A stretch of DNA of 64,000 nucleotides from positions 82,742-146,741 of IMG/VR virus record IMGVR_UViG_3300047994_000087; one strand, 5' to 3'. The stretch is from a virus. The position numbers were made by a program, and so were the translations under genes. Every line of letters starts with the position of its first letter. Positions within the stretch are counted from its first letter, which is position 1. The notes below the pieces were generated by a model. The model made no database searches. It saw only the letters and a program-made list of their open reading frames with translations, and was not told where the DNA came from. Positions 55,019 through 63,258 of this stretch are shown in pieces.

Positions 55019-55294
55019 TTATCGAGCCTTACGTTTCTTACGCTTGCTGCGTTCAAGTCTAGTGATGAGTCGATTCAAGTGTGCAAGTCTTGCTGACTCC
55101 GCATTGACCCTCTCCATCTCTTGCTTGTTCAGGATTTCCTTGAACTTCATTCGGGTCATCCAGAATGCCACTTCATTCTTAGTAGGCTTCTTTGCCTCAG
55201 GGTTTGATACTGTTTGATGCTCTACAGGCATGAATTCAACTATTTCATTAATAGCTTCCTGTATCAAAGGCTCGTTTAAAACTACATCACTCAT
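55019..55294 (-). CDS. Hypothetical basic protein, 91 aa
   Basis: ATG at 55294 (ATGA): MSDVVLNEPLIQEAINEIVE; ends with the strongly basic ITRLERSKRKKRKAR. Probably nucleic-acid binding. Confidence 0.6.
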   Translation of the reverse strand: MSDVVLNEPLIQEAINEIVEFMPVEHQTVSNPEAKKPTKNEVAFWMTRMKFKEILNKQEMERVNAESARLAHLNRLITRLERSKRKKRKAR

Positions 55295-55494
55295 GTCTTG
55301 CCTTTTCTCCTGGTATGCCTGCCTATATGCCACTTGCCACAGAACTTACATGTATATGGCTCATGCTGTGCTGTGTATAGCTTCTTCTTTCTTCCTTCTT
55401 CTAACTGATAGAGGGCTGAGTAGTACGTCCTGTACGGCCTTTTACGCTCACACACTTTCCACACTTCATCATTTTCGTCGTGGTGATCGGACAA
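55291..55494 (-). CDS. Small zinc-finger-like protein, 67 aa
   Basis: TTG start with GAGG 7 bases before it. The end YTCKFCGKWHIGRHTRRKGK is the C-x2-C..W-H..H pattern common in small phage proteins. Basic tail. Confidence 0.65.
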   Translation of the reverse strand: MSDHHDENDEVWKVCERKRPYRTYYSALYQLEEGRKKKLYTAQHEPYTCKFCGKWHIGRHTRRKGKT

Positions 55495-55503
55495 ACAGAA
55501 GCC

Positions 55504-56601
55504 TCATCCATAAAGAGAGTTCTCCACACCAGCACACGACAGTAAATGGTGCATATGCTTTGAACTATCAAACCTATCGGAATAGACAATACCTTCAGCT
55601 ATCTCTACAGGACAGTTTTTGCCATTCTTGTTGGTGAGGAAGAAGATGCTCTCTCCACAGAATCGACAACGACAAGTCTTTGGAGGCACTAGCGGAGTCT
55701 CTTTAGACGGAAGGTCCTTACGTTTCTTTCTGAGGTCAGCAAGGAACCAGGTGAACTGGTCGAGCAGGGCGGCGGAACCTTCGATCTGCTCCTTCAGGGT
55801 TAGAGGTAATGCATCAACAGCACCTCTCAGTACCGACAGGGAATCCACCTTCACTGACTCAAGGGCTTTAGTCCACTGAGTTTCCAGGGATTCTTCCTGC
55901 GTCAGCGAAGCGGAGCCGCATTGGTCTGCTAGAAAACTAGAATCAAATTCTTCTTCTAACACTAAGTCTTGTTCACATGTTCTAGTGAGGCAATGGGGCT
56001 CCACCTGTTTCAGGAACCTAGAAGCATTACGCTTACTGCATTGAGCGAGTTCCACCAGTTTGTTCCTGGACGGTGGTGCGCCGTGAGTGACTAAGTAATT
56101 ATCATAGACAGCCTGTATCCTGTCGACTGACTCCTGGTGGCTGATTATTTTCTTGTTGTCTTCCGGTGCAACGTGCTTTACCTTTGGCTTCCAATACGCC
56201 TTGACTATGCAATCCCATTCAACATCCTCACGGTCATCGTCAGACATCAGCAAGAACTCAGAGTCCTGTCTGTGTCGAGCAATCATGACCTGAGCCCGCT
56301 CTTCTGGGTCTTTAATGGCCGGATGCCCCTTCCACCCACAAAAAAGTGTGTAACAGGCTACTCTGTTTTGGCAACGTCTCATGGACACTTCGCCAGAAGA
56401 AGAGCCTTCCACAAGGAACCGGACGCCTTGAGCTATTCTTGCTCTTTTAGAGCGTTCCTTGTCTAGCTTTACTACGTTGTCGATGGCCTTTGCCAGCAAA
56501 GCTTTTCGCTTGTCTATAGAAGCTTCACTTCTATATTTTTTTATGGCTTCATCGTTGATTGTTTTTGTGGACTGGGTTGAACTCTTGGTAAGATTATTCA
56601 T
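55504..56601 (-). CDS. Possible DNA-binding regulator, 365 aa
   Basis: HTH-like middle (PPSRNKLVELAQCSKRNASR, FLKQVE) and C-terminal zinc site (CRCRFCGESIFFLTNKNGKN, then HHLLSCAG). Transcribed away from the helicase block. It could regulate the switch between the two strands or take part in replication; not recognised. Confidence 0.62.
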   Translation of the reverse strand: MNNLTKSSTQSTKTINDEAIKKYRSEASIDKRKALLAKAIDNVVKLDKERSKRARIAQGVRFLVEGSSSGEVSMRRCQNRVACYTLFCGWKGHPAIKDPEERAQVMIARHRQDSEFLLMSDDDREDVEWDCIVKAYWKPKVKHVAPEDNKKIISHQESVDRIQAVYDNYLVTHGAPPSRNKLVELAQCSKRNASRFLKQVEPHCLTRTCEQDLVLEEEFDSSFLADQCGSASLTQEESLETQWTKALESVKVDSLSVLRGAVDALPLTLKEQIEGSAALLDQFTWFLADLRKKRKDLPSKETPLVPPKTCRCRFCGESIFFLTNKNGKNCPVEIAEGIVYSDRFDSSKHMHHLLSCAGVENSLYG

Positions 56602-56843
56602 GTTGTGAATCCTGATGAAACGGTAAGCTCGTTTTATCAGCCAGGGGAACCAAGACAGTTACTAGCTGTCAGTTCCGTAAAAATATCCAGTGGCCTGCTC
56701 TTAAGGAGTGGGCTTCTGTATTCAGAGCTGATTTACCAACCTTATGCCCTCCTTACAGCCTCACTCAAAAACCTACTGCTTTCCAGGAGAGGGCAGAGCA
56801 ACGTCGCAGAATGACATAGCAAGAGTTAAGGAAGGGCCGACCA
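56602..56843. promoter_or_regulatory. Divergent region between the two gene blocks
   Basis: The minus-strand array starts at 56601 and the plus-strand block starts here. It contains the interrupted 67-aa frame (listed separately). No clear TTGACA/TATAAT pair was found in it; promoters for both directions are expected. Confidence 0.35.
56615..56819 (+). pseudogene. Small gene with an A-run frameshift
   Basis: ATG at 56615 reads ATGAAACGG and stops at once. With AA for AAA the frame gives MNGKLVLSARGTKTVTSCQF then RKNIQWPALKEWASVFRADL and ends AEQRRRMT at TAG 56817-56819. The frame after the shift is open and looks coding (67 residues). Unrecognised protein; one extra A by mutation or read error. 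Confidence 0.52.
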
Positions 56844-58532
56844 ATCAAAGCCTACGTTGATCGCAAGAAAAACACGATCAAGCTTTACTTCAGATACGAC
56901 AAAGACACTATTGAGCGCATCAAGGCGACTGGTAGTGTCGTCTCTCCATATACTAAGACACGAACATACTGGACTATTAAGCCCACAATTGAGTCACTAG
57001 AATTTCTTGTAGAGGAAGGGGCTGACTTCCCTGTTCCTGGAGATGAGCAATACGTATTCCAGGACCTGGTCACGCAAATAGAGAATGACCAGTTACTAAA
57101 AGAAGTGAAGGTGCTTCTCTCAGATTCCTTATATGGTGATCCTGTTCCACGTTTACAAAAGCTGTGCTCTGTTCCTATAAGAGAACCGCAATGGGTGCCA
57201 TTGACTTATGCACTAGCGTGCAGTGAGGCGAACTTTCTGCTGGCAGATTGCATGGGAGCGGGAAAATCTGCTGAGGCAGTACTGGTCACGCTTCACACGA
57301 AATTCTCTAAACTCCCTGTTCTTATAGTTGGGCCTGCCAACGTTGTTGATAACTGGGTAGATGAACTGGACAAATTGTTCAATATCAAGGCTCACGTTCT
57401 GACGGAGCCCTTGAAGGAGTTAATACCAGGAGTCCGATTCTATATATGTAGCTATGGTCAGCTGAAGAAGCAAATGGTCGACGGCAAGAAGATGGTTGTA
57501 GTTAAGAAGACTGTGACCGTCGACGGCAAGAAGAAAGTCATCAAGGCCAAGGAGTTAGAGAAAATCCCTTCCCCACTATTTAGAAAGGACTGGTTCATCC
57601 TGGTTGACGAGTCACTTGCAATAAAGAAAAGGACCACACTCGCCTACAAGCGTCTGAAGAAGTTTCGTAAGTATTCCACAAATATGATCTGCATGACTGG
57701 CACTCCATGTGACCGATCTATTGATCTGTTCACCACTCTTGATCTGCTCATAAAGAACTTCATGAGCTACACAGCATTCGCAGAGCTGTTCTGTGGAATG
57801 CACTGGACCAAGGGTCGAATGGTGGTGACGGGATCTACCAACATGGCAGCTCTCAATAAACTCATGAGAGAGAACTGCCTGATCAGGAGGACAAAGGAGC
57901 AACTACTTCCCTTCCTTCCTCCTAAGACAAGACAAACATTTAATCTTGGTCGGCACAGTCTGCCCAAATCCAAGAGCGCCCTTCAGATGTTCACAGACAA
58001 TGCTAAATACAAAGCAGCAGATCCTGACTTTAAAGAGTGGCTAACTCAAGCAATGGATGTGGGAGAGAAGGTGTTGGTGTTTGGTCACCACAAAGAAACA
58101 CTCAAGCTGGCTGAAACTATCTGTAAAGAGAATGGCTGGAAGTTTGTTCGTATTGATGGGGCAACGTCAAACAGGCAAGAGCTGGTTAGACAGTTCCAGA
58201 ACGATCCTACTATCCATACATTTATCATTAGTCTAACCGCTGGAGGTATGGGGTTAAACATCACTGCCGCCAACATCAGTATTTACCCTGAATGGCATTG
58301 GTCTCCTGCCGTGATGAATCAAGCAGACGAACGAGCGCATAGACCAGGACAACTGCAAGCTTGTTACTCGCTGTATCCGCTGTTGACCACTTTCGATCAC
58401 TACATAAGAGACATCATGTTCTCTAAAATGGAAAATTCAATGCGTATCGTAGACGGTGGAATTGATGACGACGTTTCATCCTCAGACATACTGAGACAAA
58501 TAGCAGTGGACTACGACGTGCCACTGAAGTGA
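56844..58532 (+). CDS. SNF2-type DNA helicase, apparent ATC start
   Basis: 562 residues. Coding sequence plainly begins at IKAYVDRKKNTIKLYFRYDK, where AAGGAAGGG lies 7 bases before an ATC; no ATG, GTG or TTG in frame occurs until 57105, which would remove 87 residues. Walker A GAGKS (138-142), DES (255-257), TGTPCD and the SNF2 motif QADERAHRPGQ are present; the N-terminal part resembles phage helicases. Unwinds or remodels DNA in replication or recombination (UvsW-like role possible). Confidence 0.75.
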   Translation: MKAYVDRKKNTIKLYFRYDKDTIERIKATGSVVSPYTKTRTYWTIKPTIESLEFLVEEGADFPVPGDEQYVFQDLVTQIENDQLLKEVKVLLSDSLYGDPVPRLQKLCSVPIREPQWVPLTYALACSEANFLLADCMGAGKSAEAVLVTLHTKFSKLPVLIVGPANVVDNWVDELDKLFNIKAHVLTEPLKELIPGVRFYICSYGQLKKQMVDGKKMVVVKKTVTVDGKKKVIKAKELEKIPSPLFRKDWFILVDESLAIKKRTTLAYKRLKKFRKYSTNMICMTGTPCDRSIDLFTTLDLLIKNFMSYTAFAELFCGMHWTKGRMVVTGSTNMAALNKLMRENCLIRRTKEQLLPFLPPKTRQTFNLGRHSLPKSKSALQMFTDNAKYKAADPDFKEWLTQAMDVGEKVLVFGHHKETLKLAETICKENGWKFVRIDGATSNRQELVRQFQNDPTIHTFIISLTAGGMGLNITAANISIYPEWHWSPAVMNQADERAHRPGQLQACYSLYPLLTTFDHYIRDIMFSKMENSMRIVDGGIDDDVSSSDILRQIAVDYDVPLK

Positions 58533-58538
58533 GGTCAA

Positions 58539-58931
58539 ATGAACTTATTAGATAAGATCAGAATATTTGATAGTAGGTTAGCGGCAAGAGTACAGAACAC
58601 TCTGTTCAGATTGTTCCATCCGAAACAAGCTGCGGAACTGGATGAGAAAGTAAAGAAACTAGAGGCTATGAAAGCTGCTGGTGTTGCTCGTGATCGTTTG
58701 AGAGAGGATCATTACAAGCAGGTCAATGTCGACATTCTATCTAGGCATGCACAGTGGCTAACCAGTTCTGAGGCATTAAAGTCTCACTACCTAAGGCAAT
58801 ACATAGGTGAATTGGTCTTGGGATATTTGAAATTCAAAGAAGACTACCCATGGACTCGTACAGAAGAGTATTTTGCAAACTATTCCTGGCGCACACCCAA
58901 ACAACAACCAATCACGAACATAGATGAATAA
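58539..58931 (+). CDS. Hypothetical protein, 130 aa
   Basis: Helical (MNLLDKIRIFDSRLAARVQN; FHPKQAAELDEKVKKLEAM) with a Trp/Tyr-rich end. Six bases after the helicase stop, so co-transcribed. Unrecognised. Confidence 0.68.
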   Translation: MNLLDKIRIFDSRLAARVQNTLFRLFHPKQAAELDEKVKKLEAMKAAGVARDRLREDHYKQVNVDILSRHAQWLTSSEALKSHYLRQYIGELVLGYLKFKEDYPWTRTEEYFANYSWRTPKQQPITNIDE

Positions 58932-58934
58932 CCT

Positions 58935-58964
58935 TTGACAGAATAATAGCGCTTATGCTAGTTT
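58935..58964 (+). promoter_or_regulatory. Plus-strand copy of the repeated promoter
   Basis: TTGACA (58935-58940), 18-base spacer starting GAATAATAGCG as in the two minus-strand copies, then TAGTTT (58959-58964). It lies just before the nuclease gene inside an otherwise co-directional block. Confidence 0.65.
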
Positions 58965-58974
58965 GGAGAAGTGA

Positions 58975-59505
58975 GTGGTAAACGGAAAAAACAAAGGGAA
59001 CCAGTTCGAACGTGATATGTGCCGTCGACTATCTATATGGATAAGCGATGGTAAGCGAGACGATTTACTTTGGCGCTCTAACAGCAGTGGTGGTCAGTTC
59101 ACTCAAAGGGCTAAGACTAAGGGAGGGTTTGAGTCACAAGCGGGCGATATCGTGTCAATAGATCCCCTGTCAAAACCCTTCATGGATCTTTGCACAGTTG
59201 AGCTAAAAAACTATAACTCCTTGCAGCTACAGGGTTTGCTGTATTTTGGCAAATTTAAAATTACGACCTTCTGGCAAACGCATGTAGCATTGAGTAAGAA
59301 GGTCCATAAAATGCCGATACTGATCGGCAAGGAGCTTAGGAAACCCACAATCATACTTCTCCCGCCCATGGCAAGGGATGTCTTCAAATATGAGAAGGCA
59401 CCTCTTACTAACGGCGCCTGCACAGTATCCCTTTTGGAGGATTTCCTTACCGACAACCCATACAAATATTTTGAAACAAGAGAAATAAACAAACTAATGG
59501 AGTAA
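58975..59505 (+). CDS. PD-(D/E)xK nuclease, resolvase-like
   Basis: 176 residues from GTG at 58975 (GGAG 6 bases before). NKGNQFERDMCRRL supplies E12, QAGDIVSID supplies D58, and CTVELKNY supplies E76-x-K78: the E..D..ExK order of Holliday-junction-resolvase-type nucleases. Likely cuts branched or specific DNA during replication. First gene after the plus-strand promoter. Confidence 0.75.
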   Translation: MVNGKNKGNQFERDMCRRLSIWISDGKRDDLLWRSNSSGGQFTQRAKTKGGFESQAGDIVSIDPLSKPFMDLCTVELKNYNSLQLQGLLYFGKFKITTFWQTHVALSKKVHKMPILIGKELRKPTIILLPPMARDVFKYEKAPLTNGACTVSLLEDFLTDNPYKYFETREINKLME

Positions 59506-59509
59506 CCAT

Positions 59510-60769
59510 ATGGTACTAGAAGAAATCGCCAACACTGTAGACGAAAAAATTCCCACAACCGTAAAAGGTCTGTGTAGCTTCGTGCGGAGAGCTGCTAAGA
59601 AAACCTCTGATGTTAAGATCTGGTCCTCTTTGTCGGATGAAGCACAGGACTATCTAACAGCTTGCCGTAAGGCTATGCAAGAGCAACAAGAGATCCCACG
59701 TCCTGACGATTTTGTTGACGAGAGCAGTAATGTGAGTGGTACCGGTGAAGAAGACGATGAAGCTCCTCCAGCCAAGTTCAAGGTCAGCTGTAATGGCAAA
59801 AACTACTCTATCGATAATGTGCTCATGCAAATGGAGCAAGGCCGTCTCAAACTGCCTTCATTCCAGAGAAAGTTTGTATGGCCTAAGCCTACACAACAGA
59901 ACTTCATCCGTGCTGTCCTGGACGATATCCCTATCATTGGGTTGACGTTCACACTGGATCTTAAGTACGGGAACGACCGCTATATTATGGATGGATTTCA
60001 GAGGCTGTCCACGCTTAAGGCGTTCAAGGATGGGGAATTCACTTTACCTAAGGGACATGAGTTTGCGGGAGTGAAGTTTGACGACCTTCCTAAAGAAGTG
60101 AGGACTCATTTTCTCTGGAAGGACATTATGGCTAACGAGGTGATCGCAGACCGTGACGTATGGCCATATATATTCCGGCAGATTAACAGAGGGGGTAATC
60201 CCCTTAAAGAGGACGAGATACGTCGAGCTACTCCATGGGGTAAGGATCATCAACAACATCCAGTCATTGAGTTGTTTGATGAGCTAGCAGAAAACCATTC
60301 TCAGTGGCTCGAAGTGTTTGGCAAAAACTCACGCTATAAAGGGTTCGGCGCGTTGGTACGTGGAGTTGCCATGCATACAAGCTACAAGCTCTTCACTAAG
60401 AAGATGTCACCATTCCTGGACACGTTTTGTAGTTCCCTTGATGTGCTTCAACTGGATGCAAAAAACCTACAAGAGCGCCTTTCTTTGATCTTCTCCGCCC
60501 TTGCTGAAGAGATTGGTAAGAGCAGCTTCCGAAATGGTAAGACAGTTAATGCTGGTCTATGCGATTGCATGTTACACGCTGGGTTATTACTCACTGCTGA
60601 TGCGTCCAATTTCCCAGAGTCAGAGGAGTTAGGCACTAAACTCAAGCAAGTAAAGGCTAAGCTTCTGGCTGACCCTGCTGTAGTCAATGCCATAACTAAT
60701 GACACCTCTGGTAGGGCGTCTGTAATGACTCGCATGGAAGCTGTGGAGAAAATTATAGAAGGGCTGTAG
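59510..60769 (+). CDS. DUF262 (ParB-like) protein
   Basis: 419 residues. LPSFQRKFVWPKPTQQNFIR, PIIGLTFTLD and RYIMDGFQRLSTLKAFKDGE match DUF262, with DGFQR for the usual DGQQR. A 90-residue acidic N-terminal extension precedes it; the C-terminal part is helical. No HNH (DUF1524) domain is present, so it is not a complete GmrSD nuclease. DUF262 domains hydrolyse nucleotides in such systems; here the role may be DNA processing or counter-defence. Confidence 0.75.
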   Translation: MVLEEIANTVDEKIPTTVKGLCSFVRRAAKKTSDVKIWSSLSDEAQDYLTACRKAMQEQQEIPRPDDFVDESSNVSGTGEEDDEAPPAKFKVSCNGKNYSIDNVLMQMEQGRLKLPSFQRKFVWPKPTQQNFIRAVLDDIPIIGLTFTLDLKYGNDRYIMDGFQRLSTLKAFKDGEFTLPKGHEFAGVKFDDLPKEVRTHFLWKDIMANEVIADRDVWPYIFRQINRGGNPLKEDEIRRATPWGKDHQQHPVIELFDELAENHSQWLEVFGKNSRYKGFGALVRGVAMHTSYKLFTKKMSPFLDTFCSSLDVLQLDAKNLQERLSLIFSALAEEIGKSSFRNGKTVNAGLCDCMLHAGLLLTADASNFPESEELGTKLKQVKAKLLADPAVVNAITNDTSGRASVMTRMEAVEKIIEGL

Positions 60770-61414
60770 ATGAGTAGTAAGGGAAGAGGGGGAATGCCAA
60801 GCATTGAGAAAGACCAATATTTTACTCCTCTGTGGTGCCTAGATTCCTTAATAGATGCTGGCATTCCCCCTCTTCCTTTTGACTCTTCACTACCTTGGCT
60901 AGAACCGTGTGCCGGATCAGGGACAATAATAAAAGCCTTCGACATGGTCGACTGGCATGCAGTAGAGCTAGACGAAAAGTATAGGCAAGATCTAGATACC
61001 ATAGACAACGTTCAGACTGTATCTTGTCCACAAGATTTTCTAACCAAGGATTTCAAACAGAGGTATGCTGCCGTACTAACCAATCCTCCTTATACATTGA
61101 GCTTTGATTTTGTACAGAAGGCTATGTCACTGTCAGATACAGTGATTATGCTTCTGCGCTTGAATTGGCTTGGCTCCATTGATCGTTATGACTTTCTCAA
61201 AGCGGCAACACCTGACGTGCACATATTAACACCACGCCCAAGTTTTGTTTACGGCACCACTGACTCTACTGAGTACGCTTGGTATGTGTGGTCCCCATTT
61301 TCTACCGGTAAGATACACATGTTGAAGATGGGACCAAAGAGAAGTAAGAAAGTATCTAGGGAGTTCAAATTGTACGATGCCACTGGACGAGTCAGATTGG
61401 ATTCCACTGCTTGA
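60770..61414 (+). CDS. Adenine-type DNA methyltransferase
   Basis: 214 residues: QYFTPLWCLDSLI, SAM-binding EPCAGSG (45-51), AVELDEKY, and NPPYTL (105-110), the N6-adenine/N4-cytosine catalytic motif. Small for the family and without a clear specificity domain, as in phage orphan methyltransferases. Probably modifies phage DNA against restriction. ATG one base after the DUF262 stop. Confidence 0.82.
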   Translation: MSSKGRGGMPSIEKDQYFTPLWCLDSLIDAGIPPLPFDSSLPWLEPCAGSGTIIKAFDMVDWHAVELDEKYRQDLDTIDNVQTVSCPQDFLTKDFKQRYAAVLTNPPYTLSFDFVQKAMSLSDTVIMLLRLNWLGSIDRYDFLKAATPDVHILTPRPSFVYGTTDSTEYAWYVWSPFSTGKIHMLKMGPKRSKKVSREFKLYDATGRVRLDSTA

Positions 61415-61913
61415 AGAAATGAGCAGCCACGACCTTACTAGGGTTGAGGAACTGATAGTAAAAGTTAAAGCTCACAGGATGTCGTCCGACCGTGTGGGCC
61501 GTCTGTTTATGCAACTGAGAGAAGGGTTCAAAGCGGGGGAAAATCCTCGCTTTTCTAGTTCTCAAGTTAATGTGTTTAAGCCATGGGATGCTCGTAAGGA
61601 AGAAGAGCAGAAGCAGTTTAAGGAAGCATGGGCAAAAGCGGTCAGTGATTTTACAGACAAGGGTTTCACTGATAACAAGCGGCTTCATGGGCTGATCATT
61701 AGGACAGTGGTTAATAGTCCATATTTCAAGGACAAGCTCTTGTGGTCCCTTATGCTGGATTCCTTGAGTCAAGCATATAGCCTCTTCGAAGACCAGTGGC
61801 CGTATGTGAAGACGCACGGCCTTACGTTTATAAGAGAAAACCTTGATGACAACAGATCAACAAACACTTCCAGAGAATCTACAACGGAACGTCCTGAGCC
61901 TGCTGCTGTTTGA
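61377..61913 (+). CDS. Hypothetical helical protein, 178 aa
   Basis: Starts MPLDESDWIPLLEEMSSHDL inside the methyltransferase gene; an alternative ATG at 61419 just after that gene's stop is equally possible. Helical with LRREGF-like and WAKAVSDFTDKG segments and a Ser/Thr-rich tail. Overlaps the DnaB-like gene by 68 bases. Could be a helicase partner; not recognised. Confidence 0.65.
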   Translation: MPLDESDWIPLLEEMSSHDLTRVEELIVKVKAHRMSSDRVGRLFMQLREGFKAGENPRFSSSQVNVFKPWDARKEEEQKQFKEAWAKAVSDFTDKGFTDNKRLHGLIIRTVVNSPYFKDKLLWSLMLDSLSQAYSLFEDQWPYVKTHGLTFIRENLDDNRSTNTSRESTTERPEPAAV

Positions 61914-63258
61914 ACCGAGACATGGGATTATAGCTCGTGAGCTTTTGCCTAAAGAGGTGTGGAATTCAGACAAAGGGGTGGCTTCTTTAGTCAACTCTGT
62001 GTATGGCTTTATTGACCTATACAAGGAAGTTCCCGGAGATCACACTTTCGATCTTATAGACGACCTCAATATCAAGAGTGAGGAGAAAGAGCACCTAGAC
62101 AGTCTGGTGGAATACTGCGCCAGCACCTACGATTCAATAAACATCCCTTATATATTCGGTCTGATGAACCGCTTTCATAGACAGGCTATTCTCAAGGACG
62201 CAATAAGGGAATGTGCTGGAAGAATAGACAAGGGTGAGATTGACTACGTTGAGGATGTTCTTCGTACAGCACTAAAGAAAGAGCTGGTGTCATTTAACCC
62301 TGGCTCTACTCTGTCTGATGTTCTTGACCGCATGAGACAACAGGACGACAACAACCGAGACCACATCAAACTAGGCATTCCTGCATTAGATGTACGTTTG
62401 ATCCATCCACGTAGAAAAGAGTTGTTCGCCCTGGCTGCCCCAGCCAAAGGAAGTAAAAGCTGGGGGCTGATATACACGGGAGTAATGGGCATTATTGGCG
62501 GCTTTAAAGTCGCACACGTAAGTCTTGAAATGAGTGAGGATGTAGTCGGCCAACGGTATCTACAAAGTTGCTTCGCCGTTACTAAACGCCAGTGCACAAT
62601 TACACAACCTCCAGCCTTTGATGGCAACCACGGAGTTAAGTGGGCTCAAGGAGTGGGGGCTAATGGCTGCTTGCAGAATGACAACACGCTTGATGATCTA
62701 GAGCGCAAGGTCAAGCACGCGATGTTCGACAATCTGCGCATCAAGGAGTTCCCTACATCAAGCCTATCGATCAACGGACTCAAAGGTTATCTAGACTCGC
62801 TTGAACAGACTGGCTTTACCCCGGATCTTCTAATCATTGACTACGCTGACCTGATGAAATTAGGCAACACCAAGGAAGCCGACCAGCGCATAGAGATCGG
62901 TAAGATCTACAAAGAGATACGAGGACTGGCTGTAGAACGTAACATCATGGTGGCAACTGCCTCACAGATTAACCGTGCCGGTGCCAGTTCTAAGAAGATT
63001 GACGCCACCCACATATCAGAAGACTACAGCAAGATAGGCACTGTAGACACGCTTCTAATTATACAAGCCACTCCTGAACAGAAGGAAGCAGGGTTTGCCG
63101 TGTTACACGTAGCTGCTGCTCGTAATGATGAGTCTGGTTTCGACGTGTACATATCTCAGAAGCTAGCTGCTGGACAGTGGTGCATGACTAGCAGTGATAA
63201 GCTCACACCAGACTTCGTTGACAAAGTCAGCAGCTTCGTAGGAATCACAATACCATGA
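61846..63258 (+). CDS. DnaB-like replicative helicase
   Basis: 470 residues from ATG at 61846. N-terminal helical domain (LQRNVLSLLLFEPRHG), Walker A variant APAKGSKSW (198-206), SLEMS, Walker B LLIIDYAD, then VATASQINRAG and VAAARNDESGFD. The P-loop has Ala-Lys where DnaB usually has Gly-x-Gly-Lys spacing, yet K-S is kept. Unwinds DNA at the fork with the primase encoded next. Confidence 0.82.
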   Translation: MTTDQQTLPENLQRNVLSLLLFEPRHGIIARELLPKEVWNSDKGVASLVNSVYGFIDLYKEVPGDHTFDLIDDLNIKSEEKEHLDSLVEYCASTYDSINIPYIFGLMNRFHRQAILKDAIRECAGRIDKGEIDYVEDVLRTALKKELVSFNPGSTLSDVLDRMRQQDDNNRDHIKLGIPALDVRLIHPRRKELFALAAPAKGSKSWGLIYTGVMGIIGGFKVAHVSLEMSEDVVGQRYLQSCFAVTKRQCTITQPPAFDGNHGVKWAQGVGANGCLQNDNTLDDLERKVKHAMFDNLRIKEFPTSSLSINGLKGYLDSLEQTGFTPDLLIIDYADLMKLGNTKEADQRIEIGKIYKEIRGLAVERNIMVATASQINRAGASSKKIDATHISEDYSKIGTVDTLLIIQATPEQKEAGFAVLHVAAARNDESGFDVYISQKLAAGQWCMTSSDKLTPDFVDKVSSFVGITIP

